64,000 nucleotides of DNA, from the NCBI GenBank assembly GCA_020832565.1, contig JAFIEI010000003.1, positions 109,708 through 173,707 of the forward strand, in the 5' to 3' direction. The translations under genes were made by a program, and so were the position numbers. Below the pieces are notes generated by a model that did no database searches, was not told the DNA's origin, and saw only the letters and a list, made by a program, of their open reading frames with translations. This document shows positions 1 to 8,685 of the stretch, in pieces; the stretch's first letter is position 1; the number at the start of each line of letters is the position of its first letter. The DNA comes from Salinarimonas sp. (GTDB lineage: Bacteria; Pseudomonadota; Alphaproteobacteria; Rhizobiales; Beijerinckiaceae).

Positions 1-410
1 GAGAGCGCTGTCGACGCGCGCCCGTGTTGCGCCGAGATCCTCGGTCAGGGTCGCGACATTGTCGATGATGCGCTCGGCATCGGCGCTGCGGGTGCCCAGG
101 ACCTGCGCGAAGCGCTCGATATTCTCCATGGTGGAGCCGAGTTGCTGCGGATCGATCGAGCCCGTGAGGCCCGCGAGATCCTGCATCACGGTGTCGAGAT
201 TGCCGCGATTATCCGCCAGCGTGCCGGAAAACTCCGAGACGTTGGCGAGCGTCTGGCGCAATATCTCGCGGTCGACCGAGGCGACGAGGCTGTTGATCTC
301 GTCGAGAGCGCTGTCGACGCGCGCGCGGGTCGCGCCGAGATCGTCGGTCAGGGATGCAACATTGTCGATGATGCGATCGGCGTCGGCGCTGCGCGCCCGC
401 AGCACGGCGG
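1..410 (-). repeat. 303-bp in-frame tandem duplication inside the MCE gene
   Basis: Sequence starting at 1 recurs, with few changes, at 304 (shared start gagagcgctgtcgacgcgcg). The offset is 303 bp, exactly 101 codons, so the duplication keeps the frame and doubles a helical unit in the MCE protein tail. More diverged copies of the half-unit (TLADNR...DT) are visible further upstream in the gene. Confidence 0.75.
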
Positions 411-1629
411 TAAAGCTCTCGGCATCGGCGACGATCCGGCCGATACGCTCCGGATCGAGCGCCCCGGTGACGCGGGCGGCATCACGCATGATCGTGTCGA
501 CATTCTCGCGATTGTCGGCCAGCGTACGGCTGAATTCCTGAATATTGGCGAAGGTCTGCGTTACGTCATCGCGGTCGATGGCGTCGAGCAGGGACGTGAC
601 CTCGGCGACGGCCCCGTCGATCTGCGAAGCCGTGGTGTTGAGGTTCTCGGTGAGTGTCGCCGCATTGGCGATGACCTGGGTGACCTGGTCGTTGTTCTCG
701 GCGAGCATCTGCGAGAAGCTCTCGATATTCCCGATCGTCGCGTTGATGCGGTCGGCATCCACGGCGTCGATGCCGGCGGCAACGGCGTCAAGCGTCTGCT
801 CGAACTTGATAGAGGTCTGGTTCAGCCGGTCGGCCATGGAGCTGGCATCGGCGAAAATTGTATCGATCTGGTCGCGGCTGTCGGCGAGGGTCTTGGTAAA
901 TTCCTCGACGTTGCGCACGGTCTGGGCCACGACTTCTGGATCGACTGCGGAGACGATCGCATTCGTGGAACGCGAGAGCTCGTCAAGCGAATCGGCGAGC
1001 GGACCGACGCGTTCTGCCGCCTGGCCGATCTGTTCGAGAAAATGATCGATGCCCGGCGCATTGTCGCTGAGTGCGCGGGAGAACTGCTCGACATTGCTGA
1101 TCGTCGCGGTGATCGTCGTTTCATTGTCGTCGACCATGCGGTTGATGCGTTCGAGCGTATCGGCGGCCTGTCGCGCGATGTCACGGCCGGACTGGATCAG
1201 ATCCTGGAAATCGGAGCGCTCGGCGGTGATAACCGGTGGCGGTTGGTCGGGAGTGGATGTCAGGCGCGGCGCTTCGGGGGTCCCGCCCGTCAGCGAAATA
1301 TTGGCGATCCCGGTCAGGCCCTGATATTCGAGTTGCGCGCGCGTATCGGCGCGGACAGGCGTCTCCGCCATGATCTGGATCCGCGCGACGACCCGGCTGG
1401 GATCGTCGTCGTCGAGACGCAGGGACTGGACGTCACCGACACGCAACCCGTTGAAGGTCACCGGCGAACCGCGCGACAGGCCGGCGACCGAATCACGGAA
1501 CACGATCTCGATCGCGAGGCGCTCCTGCCCCCGTTCGCTGACGGCAAACCAGTAGACGAACAGAAAACCCGCCGCGACGACGAGCAGCGTGAACAAACCG
1601 ATCAGAGCGTAGTTCGCCCGGGTCTCCAT
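1..1629 (-). CDS. mlaD: MCE-domain (MlaD-like) lipid transport protein, 3' end outside window
   Basis: Substrate-binding component of the Mla-type phospholipid ABC transporter, anchored in the inner membrane and reaching into the periplasm. The ATG at 1629 follows the mlaF stop by 4 nt. Residues about 7-27 form one membrane helix; an MCE domain follows (about 38-115, with a GLRVGDV and a GLTGIANISL motif). The remaining 400+ residues are a long helical region built of repeated segments rich in TLADNR and ADADRIIDNVA. One repeat is exact enough to see in the DNA with a 303-bp (101-residue) offset. The reading frame is open to the window edge, so the C-terminus is not seen. MlaD of enteric bacteria is about 180 residues; this single-MCE, long-tail form is much longer. 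Family call is firm; the function of the tail is inference. Confidence 0.88.
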   Translation of the reverse strand, partial: METRANYALIGLFTLLVVAAGFLFVYWFAVSERGQERLAIEIVFRDSVAGLSRGSPVTFNGLRVGDVQSLRLDDDDPSRVVARIQIMAETPVRADTRAQLEYQGLTGIANISLTGGTPEAPRLTSTPDQPPPVITAERSDFQDLIQSGRDIARQAADTLERINRMVDDNETTITATISNVEQFSRALSDNAPGIDHFLEQIGQAAERVGPLADSLDELSRSTNAIVSAVDPEVVAQTVRNVEEFTKTLADSRDQIDTIFADASSMADRLNQTSIKFEQTLDAVAAGIDAVDADRINATIGNIESFSQMLAENNDQVTQVIANAATLTENLNTTASQIDGAVAEVTSLLDAIDRDDVTQTFANIQEFSRTLADNRENVDTIMRDAARVTGALDPERIGRIVADAESFTAVLRARSADADRIIDNVASLTDDLGATRARVDSALDEINSLVASVDREILRQTLANVSEFSGTLADNRGNLDTVMQDLAGLTGSIDPQQLGSTMENIERFAQVLGTRSADAERIIDNVATLTEDLGATRARVDSAL

Positions 1630-1633
1630 TCCG

Positions 1634-2455
1634 TCAGCTTCCTTCCTGCGTGGCGGTTTCAACCGCTCGCGCACGCTTTCCGTGGAAATAGCTCTTCACC
1701 CACGGATGGTCCGAATCGAGCATCGTGCGCATCGGACCTTCACACACCACCTTGCCATCCGCCAGCGCCGCTATTCGGTCGCATACCGAGAAGAGGCTGT
1801 CGAGATCATGGGTAACCATATAGACGGTCAAGCCCAATGTCCGTTGCAAGGTTGCAATGAGGTCGTCGAAATCGGCAGCGCCGATCGGGTCGAGGCCGGA
1901 TGTCGGCTCATCGAGGAAGACGATATCCGGGTCGAGAGCGAGCGCGCGCGCCAGTGAGGCGCGCTTGATCATGCCGCCGGAGAGCTCCGAGGGAAATTTG
2001 TCAGCGGCATCGGGCTTGAGGCCCACCATGTCGATCTTGAGCATGGCGAGCTCGTCCATCAGCTTGTCGGGCAGGTCGAGATGCTCGCGCATCGGCACCT
2101 GGATGTTCTGCTTCACGGTGAGTGCGGAGAACAGCGCGCCCTGCTGGAAGAGCACGCCCCAGCGCCGCTCCATCGCCCGCCGCTCCATGTCGTTCAGGCT
2201 GTCGATGTCGCGCCCGAATACCTCGATCGAACCGGCGCGCTTGGGGATCAGCCCGAGAATCGCCCGCGTCAGGACGGATTTGCCTTGTCCCGAGCCGCCG
2301 ACGAATCCGAGAATCTCGCCCGCATATACGTCGAGATCGAGGTCCTTCATGATCGTCTTGGGGCCGAAGCCCACCTCGAGCCCGCGCACGCGGATGATCG
2401 GCGCACGCTTTTCGCTTTGTGAAATGGGCTCCGGCATTGTCGCGGTGGCGCTCAT
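1634..2455 (-). CDS. mlaF: MlaF-like ABC transporter ATP-binding protein
   Basis: Cytoplasmic ATPase that powers the Mla/MCE phospholipid transporter together with the permease upstream and the MCE protein downstream. 273 residues. Walker A GGSGQGKS at 53-60, Q-loop near 104, signature LSGGM at 158-162, Walker B IVFLDEP at about 178-184, followed by a typical D-loop and an H-loop (TH in MVTHDLDS). The gene sits 9 nt after the permease stop and 4 nt before the MCE start, so the three form one operon. Length and motifs are typical of the family. Confidence 0.93.
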   Translation of the reverse strand: MSATATMPEPISQSEKRAPIIRVRGLEVGFGPKTIMKDLDLDVYAGEILGFVGGSGQGKSVLTRAILGLIPKRAGSIEVFGRDIDSLNDMERRAMERRWGVLFQQGALFSALTVKQNIQVPMREHLDLPDKLMDELAMLKIDMVGLKPDAADKFPSELSGGMIKRASLARALALDPDIVFLDEPTSGLDPIGAADFDDLIATLQRTLGLTVYMVTHDLDSLFSVCDRIAALADGKVVCEGPMRTMLDSDHPWVKSYFHGKRARAVETATQEGS

Positions 2456-2464
2456 GGACGGCCC

Positions 2465-3619
2465 TCAATAATCGATCGCGGCGAAGAAGATGGCGAACAG
2501 GCCGTCCATCACGATCACCATGAAGATGGCCTTGACCACCGAGGAGGTGACCTGCCGGCCAAGCGATTCGGCCGAGCCCTTCACCGCCATACCCTCGATA
2601 CAGGCGATGACCCCGATCACCAGCGCCATGAAGGGCGCCTTGATCAGGCCGACGAAGAAGGTGTTGAGGGCGATCCCCTCGCGCAGACGGTCGAGGAAGA
2701 CGTCGGGCGTGATGTTGCCGTATATCCAGGCGACGACCATCGCACCGAACAATGCGGCGAGCGATGCGAGGAAGGTCAGAAGCGGCAGGCCGATGACGAG
2801 CGCCAGCAGGCGCGGCACGATCAGCACCTCGACCGGGTCGAGACCCATGACGCGGATCGCATCAATCTCCTCGCGCATCTTCATCGAGCCGATCTCGGCA
2901 GTGAATGCCGATCCCGACCGGCCCGCCACCATGATCGCGGTCAGGAGGACGCCGAGCTCGCGCAGCACCAGGATGCCGACGAGATCGACCACGAAGCTCG
3001 TGGCGCCGAATCGTTGAAGCTGGAAGATGCCCTGCTGGGCGATTATGGCGCCGACGAGGAAGGAGATCAGCGTGATGATCGGCACGCCCTTGAAGGCGAT
3101 CTGTTCGAGCTGGTTCACCACCGCGGTGCCGCGGAACCGACGCGGATTGAGGATCAGCCGCCCGCAAGCGGTCAGGACCTCACCGAGAAAGGATACCCCG
3201 CGCAGGACATCCCGCCCGCTCTCGACCATGACGCCGCCGACATCCTCGAGCATGTCGACGAAGCGGGACTTGTGCGGATGGCGCGGTGTCTCGGTCGGCC
3301 GCCGCCCGACTTCGCGCAGCAGGATCGCCTGTTCCTCGCGCTGGTTGATCAGCGAAACCCTTGCGCCCCGGCTCTCCCAGTCGGCCTTGGCCTGCGACAG
3401 CATCAGTGCGCCGAGGGTGTCGAAGCGCGACAATCCCGCGAGGTCGATCTCGACCTGCGCGGAGCCGGCGATGTCCCGACCCATTGATTCGAGCGTCTCG
3501 GCGACCACGTTGCCGTTCGCGGCCACCCAGTCACCCGACAGTGCAAAGCCGTTGTCGCCCGCGCGCGTCACGCGGGGTTCGTGCTCTTTTGCAGCTGCGG
3601 ATCGGGCATGGGCCGTCAC
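2465..3619 (-). CDS. mlaE: MlaE-like ABC transporter permease with N-terminal STAS domain
   Basis: Membrane permease of the Mla/MCE phospholipid transporter. About 384 residues when started at the GTG at 3619. The first 110 residues resemble a STAS domain (ALSGDWV, SRFDTLGALML), a fusion common in alphaproteobacterial MlaE proteins. The permease domain follows with five to six hydrophobic helices and the family signature around GRSGSAFTAEIGSMKMREEIDAI split by a conserved glutamate-rich loop. No ATG lies in a sensible place; the frame stays open upstream into the divergent epimerase gene, which I reject as coding. The GTG has only a weak ribosome site, so the start is uncertain, while the family call is firm. 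Confidence 0.88.
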   Translation of the reverse strand: MTAHARSAAAKEHEPRVTRAGDNGFALSGDWVAANGNVVAETLESMGRDIAGSAQVEIDLAGLSRFDTLGALMLSQAKADWESRGARVSLINQREEQAILLREVGRRPTETPRHPHKSRFVDMLEDVGGVMVESGRDVLRGVSFLGEVLTACGRLILNPRRFRGTAVVNQLEQIAFKGVPIITLISFLVGAIIAQQGIFQLQRFGATSFVVDLVGILVLRELGVLLTAIMVAGRSGSAFTAEIGSMKMREEIDAIRVMGLDPVEVLIVPRLLALVIGLPLLTFLASLAALFGAMVVAWIYGNITPDVFLDRLREGIALNTFFVGLIKAPFMALVIGVIACIEGMAVKGSAESLGRQVTSSVVKAIFMVIVMDGLFAIFFAAIDY

Positions 3620-3718
3620 GGAGAATTTGCTCTTGATACTGGTCGCATTACGCAATGGTGATAGCCTGTCGCAAGGCGCCGAGTCGAGGCGTAAACCAAT
3701 TATGAAGACGGTGAGACG

Positions 3719-4705
3719 ATGAAACGGATCCTTGAAGTCGCGATCGAGACCTTCCCGATTGCAGGCAAATTCACGATTTCGCGGGGGTCGCGTACCGAAG
3801 CCACCGTCGTGACCGCGACAATTCGCGAAGGTTACGGCACCGGGCGTGGTGAATGCGTCCCCTATCGTCGCTACGGCGAATCGGTTGAGGGGGTGGTCGA
3901 GACCATCGAGAGCGTACGCGACCTGATCGAAGAGGGAGGCGATCGCGAGGCGCTGCTCGAAGCGCTTCCCGCCGGTGCGGCACGCAATGCGCTCGATTGC
4001 GCGCTGTGGGATCTCGAAGCCAAGCTCAGCGAGGTCCCCGCCCATGTCACCGCCGGGGTCGACCGGATCCCGCCGATCACGACGGCCTACACGATCAGCC
4101 TGGATACCCCCGAGGCGATGCATGCGGCGGCGGCCAAGGCATCCTCGCGGCCGATCCTGAAGATCAAGCTGGGTGCCCCGGAGGGCGACATCGAGCGTAT
4201 TCGCGCCGTCCGCGACGCGGCGCCGGAGGCCGTCCTGCTCGCCGATGCCAACGAGGGCTGGCCTCCCGGCGACGTGCAGCGCTATATCGATGCCTGCGCT
4301 CAGGCAGGCTTCTCGCTGGTCGAGCAGCCGCTCCACGCCGATGCCGACGACGCCCTGCGCGATGTCGAGCGGCATGTGCCGCTCTGCGCCGATGAAAGCG
4401 CGCATGATCGCTCCAGCCTGCCCCGGCTGGTGGGGCTCTACGATATCGTCAACATCAAGCTGGACAAGACCGGCGGCCTGACCGAAGCGCTCGCCATGGC
4501 CGCCGAAGCGCAAAAGCGCGGGTTCGGTATCTTCGTCGGCTGCATGCTCGGCTCGTCGCTCGCCATGGCCCCGGCGATGATTCTCACGCCGCAGGCCCGG
4601 TTCGTCGATCTGGACGGGCCGTTGTTGCTGGCAAAGGATCGTGACAACGCCATGCATTACCACGACGGGCTGGTGCATCCGCCAGAGCGCGCGCTCTGGG
4701 GCTGA
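3719..4705 (+). CDS. dgcA: Enolase-superfamily epimerase (DgcA / L-Ala-D/L-Glu epimerase type)
   Basis: Mandelate-racemase-like enzyme, 328 residues. The active-site pattern of the dipeptide-epimerase branch is complete: KIK lysines at 148/150, metal ligands D176 (ADANEGW), E202 (EQPL) and D225 (ADES), and the second-face lysine in IKLDKTGG (247-250). Members racemise the alpha-carbon of L-Ala-D/L-Glu in murein recycling, or N-acetyl-glutamate in D-glutamate catabolism (DgcA). The N-terminal FTISRGSRTEA and GECVPY segments look most like the DgcA group. No DgcN partner is next to it, so the exact substrate is inference. A GGTGAG ribosome site precedes the ATG. Divergent from the mla operon across 99 bp. 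Confidence 0.82.
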   Translation: MKRILEVAIETFPIAGKFTISRGSRTEATVVTATIREGYGTGRGECVPYRRYGESVEGVVETIESVRDLIEEGGDREALLEALPAGAARNALDCALWDLEAKLSEVPAHVTAGVDRIPPITTAYTISLDTPEAMHAAAAKASSRPILKIKLGAPEGDIERIRAVRDAAPEAVLLADANEGWPPGDVQRYIDACAQAGFSLVEQPLHADADDALRDVERHVPLCADESAHDRSSLPRLVGLYDIVNIKLDKTGGLTEALAMAAEAQKRGFGIFVGCMLGSSLAMAPAMILTPQARFVDLDGPLLLAKDRDNAMHYHDGLVHPPERALWG

Positions 4706-4715
4706 TCGCGGGCAA

Positions 4716-5873
4716 TCACCGCAGCAGCGCGGCACCGCGCAGCGCGCAGACGCCGCCGGCGAGCGCGACGGGCACCATCAGCCAATAGGTCGCGGCGCCG
4801 AGCGCCGGATAGGCGAGGCCGCTCAGCACCATTCCGCTCGCCGTGGCCAGCGCCACGCTTGCCCCGAGCAGGCCCTGCGCCTTGCCGCGCGTACCGGGCG
4901 GTGCATAGCGGGTGAGCGCTGCCATCACCCCGAGAAGCGTCGCGCCGAAGGTCAGGCCGTGCAGGATCTGGAGGGCGAATGTCGCGGCGAGACCGGGTGC
5001 GAGGGCCAGCCCTGCAAAACGAATCACCGCCGCGCCGGCGGCGAGAAGGAGGAGGCGGCTGCTGCTGCCTCCACGCCCGACACCGCGACCGATCAGCCAG
5101 AACAGGGCAACTTCCGCGATGACCCCGATCGCCCAGAGCCAGCCGATGAGGGATTCCGGAATGCCCTGCGCGCGCCACTCGATCGAGCCGAAGCCGTAGA
5201 GCGTCGCATGCGATGCCTGCAGGATCGCGCCGCCGGCGATCATCCATTTCAGCCCGGACGGCAGGCGCACCGCGCCCGGTTTCCCGCTGGCATCCTGCTG
5301 CGCCGGATCGAGCGCACGAGCCGGTGCCGCCCAGGACACGGCTGCGGCGATCAGGGACAGGACGATGAGTGCGATCACCGCCGCATCGGCGGATGTGCGG
5401 GTCAGGAGATAGCCCGCACCGACATTGCAGGCGAGGAAAGCCAGGGAGCCCCATAGCCGGATGCGGCCGTAATCGAGGTCAGGATTGACCCGCACCGCAT
5501 CGGTGATCAGGAGATCGACCGTCGGCGTCAGCGGCGCCTGGGCGATCGCGACCAGCGCTACGACGAGGCCGATGGCGATGGCGCCATCCAGGCCGAGGAG
5601 ACTCAGATAGAGGAATGCCAGGATGACCTGCGCCAGCATCAACAGGATTCTGGCCTCGAGCCCACGCTCCGTCAGTGAGACCAGCGGTGCCGTCGCGACG
5701 ATGCGCACGACGAGCGGAATGGCAACGATCACGCCGATCGCGCCCGGCGCGATGCCGCGTTCCTCCAGCCAGATCGGGAAGAAGGGCATGTAGATGCCGA
5801 TACCCGCAAAGGTCGCGGCACAGAGTGCGGAAAGCCGCAAAGCGGGCGAGGGCGGCAGGGCAAGGCGGGGCAT
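4716..5873 (-). CDS. MFS transporter, HcaT/PPP-like
   Basis: Integral membrane carrier of about 385 residues with twelve predicted hydrophobic helices. The N-terminus (YMPFFPIWLEERG) and the YGRIRLWGSLAFL segment after helix five resemble the 3-phenylpropionate permease (HcaT)/PPP group of the major facilitator superfamily. The start at 5873 (MPRLALPP) is preferred over an in-frame ATG 51 nt upstream because it places the first helix at a normal distance. Convergent with the epimerase gene, stopping 10 nt from it. Substrate unknown. Confidence 0.8.
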   Translation of the reverse strand: MPRLALPPSPALRLSALCAATFAGIGIYMPFFPIWLEERGIAPGAIGVIVAIPLVVRIVATAPLVSLTERGLEARILLMLAQVILAFLYLSLLGLDGAIAIGLVVALVAIAQAPLTPTVDLLITDAVRVNPDLDYGRIRLWGSLAFLACNVGAGYLLTRTSADAAVIALIVLSLIAAAVSWAAPARALDPAQQDASGKPGAVRLPSGLKWMIAGGAILQASHATLYGFGSIEWRAQGIPESLIGWLWAIGVIAEVALFWLIGRGVGRGGSSSRLLLLAAGAAVIRFAGLALAPGLAATFALQILHGLTFGATLLGVMAALTRYAPPGTRGKAQGLLGASVALATASGMVLSGLAYPALGAATYWLMVPVALAGGVCALRGAALLR

Positions 5874-6004
5874 GCTGGACGATCGTTTGCGGGAATGCGT
5901 AAGCTGTCGCGAGTCGCGATCCACCGGCGGCTCGTCCGATGCTTATAGCATTGCATGCGCGCGCCGACGCAACGGCTCGTGTGGCGTCTCGATCGGAGGT
6001 TATG

Positions 6005-7036
6005 ATGAGATCCCCCTGGCGCAAGGCCCTCGCTGCGCTGCCGCTGCTCCTGTTCACGGCGCTTGCGCCGGTATCGGCGACGGCCTTCGCGCCGCTCGAG
6101 GGAGATTTCATCGCGCGCGACGCCTGTCCAGCATGGCACAGTCTGGCGCGGCGCGACAATCCGGGTGCGATACGCCTCGTCCCCGAAGAGGCCTATGCCG
6201 TCGAAGGTCTCAACCGCGCCGACGGCGACTATGTTCGGCTGCGCATACCGGATGCGGAGCCCCGGCAGCGCTGGGTGGCGCGAACTTGCGGTGTCATCGA
6301 GGCGCAGCGCGACGGCGAGGATGACGGCGACGGCTTCGCCCCGATCTTCGGAGCGGATCTGCCCCGGCCCCGGCTGGGAGCCTTCGACGAGGCGGTTCTC
6401 GCCCTGTGCGGCGGGTGGGGATCGCGCCCGGCACAGGCGGGCTTTCGGGCTTTGTTCGACGATGCCGCCCATACCGACGCGGCGGAGAGGATCGGCACGG
6501 CCCTCGGCTACAGCCTGCTGGACCGGCGGCTTGCACCTGAAGCGTTCTTTGATGCCCTGACGGAGATCTGGTTCGCGCAGGAAGGGTTTCGCCATATCTT
6601 TTGCGGGGAGCCGAGCGAGGAGGGGCTGGGCGGATTGCATTTCCGTGGTCGGATTCTGCAACTTGAGGAAGAGGGGTGGGGCGGCCTCGCGGCGTGTGAT
6701 CGCGCCACGCATGCGCCGCCACTGGCCAGTATCGGCATTCGTTTCCGCACCCCGTCCGGCGCGCGCGCCGAGGCCTGCCCGAAGAGTTTTCTCACGGATC
6801 GTGATGCTCTCGGCCTGCTGATCGAGGTCACGCGGGCCTTCACCATCAAGAAGGCGCATGAGATCGACGAGCGGATGTGTCTGCACGCGCTCGACCAGCC
6901 GCGCGACGCCGACGAATCCTCCGCCGACCTCGCCGTCCTGGTAACCCGCGATCGCGCGATCCGGACCTTTTATCCGACAGCCAGTCCGCGTTGCGACGGC
7001 GGCGCGCCTCCGGAAAACTGCCTATGTATGCGTTGA
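6005..7036 (+). CDS. Secreted EndoU-like protein (putative endoribonuclease fold)
   Basis: 343 residues from the ATG at 6005, which has a GGAGGT ribosome site 4 nt upstream. Residues 1-28 are a signal peptide (basic start, hydrophobic core ending SATAFA), so the product is exported. The middle carries FRHIFCGE (H197) and GLGGLHFRGR (H212), the spacing and motif style of EndoU nucleases, which use two histidines and a lysine; K260 or K282 could be the lysine. EndoU enzymes cut RNA at uridines and bacterial members often act as toxins, but this one has no toxin-export domain and no neighbouring immunity gene. The fold call is from motif recognition only. Eight cysteines suggest disulfides. Confidence 0.6.
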   Translation: MRSPWRKALAALPLLLFTALAPVSATAFAPLEGDFIARDACPAWHSLARRDNPGAIRLVPEEAYAVEGLNRADGDYVRLRIPDAEPRQRWVARTCGVIEAQRDGEDDGDGFAPIFGADLPRPRLGAFDEAVLALCGGWGSRPAQAGFRALFDDAAHTDAAERIGTALGYSLLDRRLAPEAFFDALTEIWFAQEGFRHIFCGEPSEEGLGGLHFRGRILQLEEEGWGGLAACDRATHAPPLASIGIRFRTPSGARAEACPKSFLTDRDALGLLIEVTRAFTIKKAHEIDERMCLHALDQPRDADESSADLAVLVTRDRAIRTFYPTASPRCDGGAPPENCLCMR

Positions 7037-7152
7037 AACAAAAGAACTTTGCATGAGCGTGCGGACAAGCCCTTATTGACGTTGAGGCATTCCGGACAAA
7101 TGTTGATCGGCATGATTGTGGCTCCCCCGCCCGGACCAGATGTGAGATCAGC

Positions 7153-7494
7153 GTGCGCATACATATCGTAGAGGATGACTACGGCGTCCGTGACGCGCTG
7201 ATCGAACTCGTCAGCGGCCAAGGGCACAAGGTGCTCGCCTATGCCGATGGCGAGGCGTTCATGAACGGGTGCTCCCCGCGAGGCGGGGATCTCGTCTTCG
7301 TCGATCTCGGATTGCCGGGAATCGGTGGTGCGGACGTGATCGACTGGCTCGGTCGCCTGCCGGAGCCGCCGCGCGTGGTGGCGATCACCGGGCGCCCGCG
7401 AATCGACATCGAACTCATGCGTCGACGCCTTCCCGCCGACCTGCAACTTCTGCGCAAGCCCCTGGCGCCCGAAGCGATCTCCGCGTTGCTCTGA
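7153..7494 (+). CDS. Stand-alone response-regulator receiver domain
   Basis: A 113-residue CheY-like receiver with no output domain. The phospho-acceptor is D51 in VFVDLGLPG, with the acidic pocket E7-D8-D9, T79 and K102 (LLRKPL). It starts at GTG 7153. The sequence style resembles FixJ/LuxR-type receivers. No histidine kinase is adjacent; the next gene is an FixK-like regulator, so a role in a two-step oxygen or redox relay is possible but only inferred from proximity. Confidence 0.82.
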   Translation: MRIHIVEDDYGVRDALIELVSGQGHKVLAYADGEAFMNGCSPRGGDLVFVDLGLPGIGGADVIDWLGRLPEPPRVVAITGRPRIDIELMRRRLPADLQLLRKPLAPEAISALL

Positions 7495-7518
7495 CCGACG
7501 CCGATTGCGTTGGATCAA

Positions 7519-7539
7519 CCCGCCGCGATGCGCGGCGGG
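7519..7539 (+). terminator. Hairpin after receiver gene
   Basis: An 8-bp perfect stem (cccgccgc / gcggcggg) with a 5-nt loop lies 25 nt after the stop codon. The T-run that follows is broken, so termination strength is uncertain. Confidence 0.45.
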
Positions 7540-7719
7540 GATTGCATGCGTTTTACTCAACCAATTGATTTGCAAGCAATTTGGGCATTCGCACGGCCCT
7601 CCGTGCTTTCCCCATCGTGGCACTGCTTAAGGGCAAACACCGATGCGTGCGCAGCGGCTCGGCCATACACATCGCCATAGCAACGCTCCGTTCCCCCGGG
7701 CGATTTCGAGGACGACGCC

Positions 7720-8445
7720 ATGGATGCGATGATTTCCCGACAGGACGCCGAAACCGGCGGCTTCAGCAATACGAAATTCGATGCCGGCTGGAATATTTCC
7801 TTCGAAGCCGATCATGATGTCACCCGCGTTGCGGATGCCCGTATCGCTTCCTACCCCGCACGTTCGCAGATCGTCGACGAGGGCGACGCGACCACGAATG
7901 TCTACGAGGTTGTCGAAGGCGGTGTGCTGCTCTTCAAGCTCTTGCCCGACGGGCGTCGCCAGATCATCGAGGTGCTCGGCGTGGGAGACGTGTTCGGCCT
8001 GGCGCCGAACGGGATTTCCGATGTCGGTGCCGAGACGCTGACGAAGGCGCGCGTCGCGGTCTACGAAAAGCGTCGCGTCGATGCCGATGCGGAGCTGCGC
8101 GACCGCATATTCTCACGCCTGCGTTCACAGCTCTGCGCCCTGCATGACCATGCGCTGCTGCTCGGCCGCAAATCCGCGCAGGAGCGTGTGGCGACCTTCA
8201 TCATGCGGCTTGTGCCCGGGCGTGGCGGGCATGCCTGTCGCGGGCCGCTCGGAGCCGGGGACGATACCCGCGTCGATCTCGCCATGACGCGCCAGGAAAT
8301 CGCCGATTATCTCGGTCTCACCATCGAAACCGTCAGCCGTGCCTTCTCGGCCCTGCGCCGCGCCGGCACGATTGCATACGACCGTCAGGACCGTGTCTCG
8401 ATCCCCAGCGTGTGCAAGCTTTGCCGGCTGACCGGCTCGCACTGA
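7720..8445 (+). CDS. Crp/Fnr-family regulator, FixK-like
   Basis: 241-residue transcription factor. Residues about 30-125 form the cyclic-nucleotide-binding-like sensor fold and about 150-235 the winged-helix DNA-binding domain. The recognition helix TIETVSRAF (201-209) has the Glu, Ser and Arg that in FNR and FixK read TTGAT half-sites. The N-terminal cysteine cluster of FNR is absent, so it should not carry a 4Fe-4S oxygen sensor, which fits FixK-like proteins. Two cysteines close to the end (VCKLC) are notable. A box one base from the TTGA-N6-TCAA consensus sits in front of hemA in this window and is a plausible target. Confidence 0.85.
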   Translation: MDAMISRQDAETGGFSNTKFDAGWNISFEADHDVTRVADARIASYPARSQIVDEGDATTNVYEVVEGGVLLFKLLPDGRRQIIEVLGVGDVFGLAPNGISDVGAETLTKARVAVYEKRRVDADAELRDRIFSRLRSQLCALHDHALLLGRKSAQERVATFIMRLVPGRGGHACRGPLGAGDDTRVDLAMTRQEIADYLGLTIETVSRAFSALRRAGTIAYDRQDRVSIPSVCKLCRLTGSH

Positions 8446-8507
8446 TCTGCGTCGAAACGGGGGCGTTTCAAACGACGTTCCCTTGATGCAATGCACCAAA
8501 ACTGCAA

Positions 8508-8537
8508 GGCCGCTTCGCAAGAGGCGGTCTTTTCTTT
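8508..8537 (+). terminator. Rho-independent terminator after the FixK-like gene
   Basis: An 8-bp stem with two G-T pairs (ggccgctt / aggcggtc) around a 6-nt loop is followed directly by ttttcttt. Confidence 0.6.
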
Positions 8538-8685
8538 CTGGCCGGAACGCGGGATAAGTAGAACGCCCGACGCGACTCCCCCGAGATCACGCCGGGCGCT
8601 CACGGCGGTCAGTCGCCTCAAAGCGTTCCGCCGTGAGCACCTTTTTACCGCATGACGCGATACCGACATTGATCGATCGCAAGGC

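Noticed and set aside
142..1815. 557-residue plus-strand frame opposite the MCE gene
   Set aside because: Arises from the repeats of the MCE gene read backwards; the minus strand has a clear MCE domain and operon context.
3620..4735. N-terminal extension of the MlaE permease by 370 residues
   Set aside because: It would run through the divergent epimerase gene on the other strand; the permease family begins with the STAS domain.
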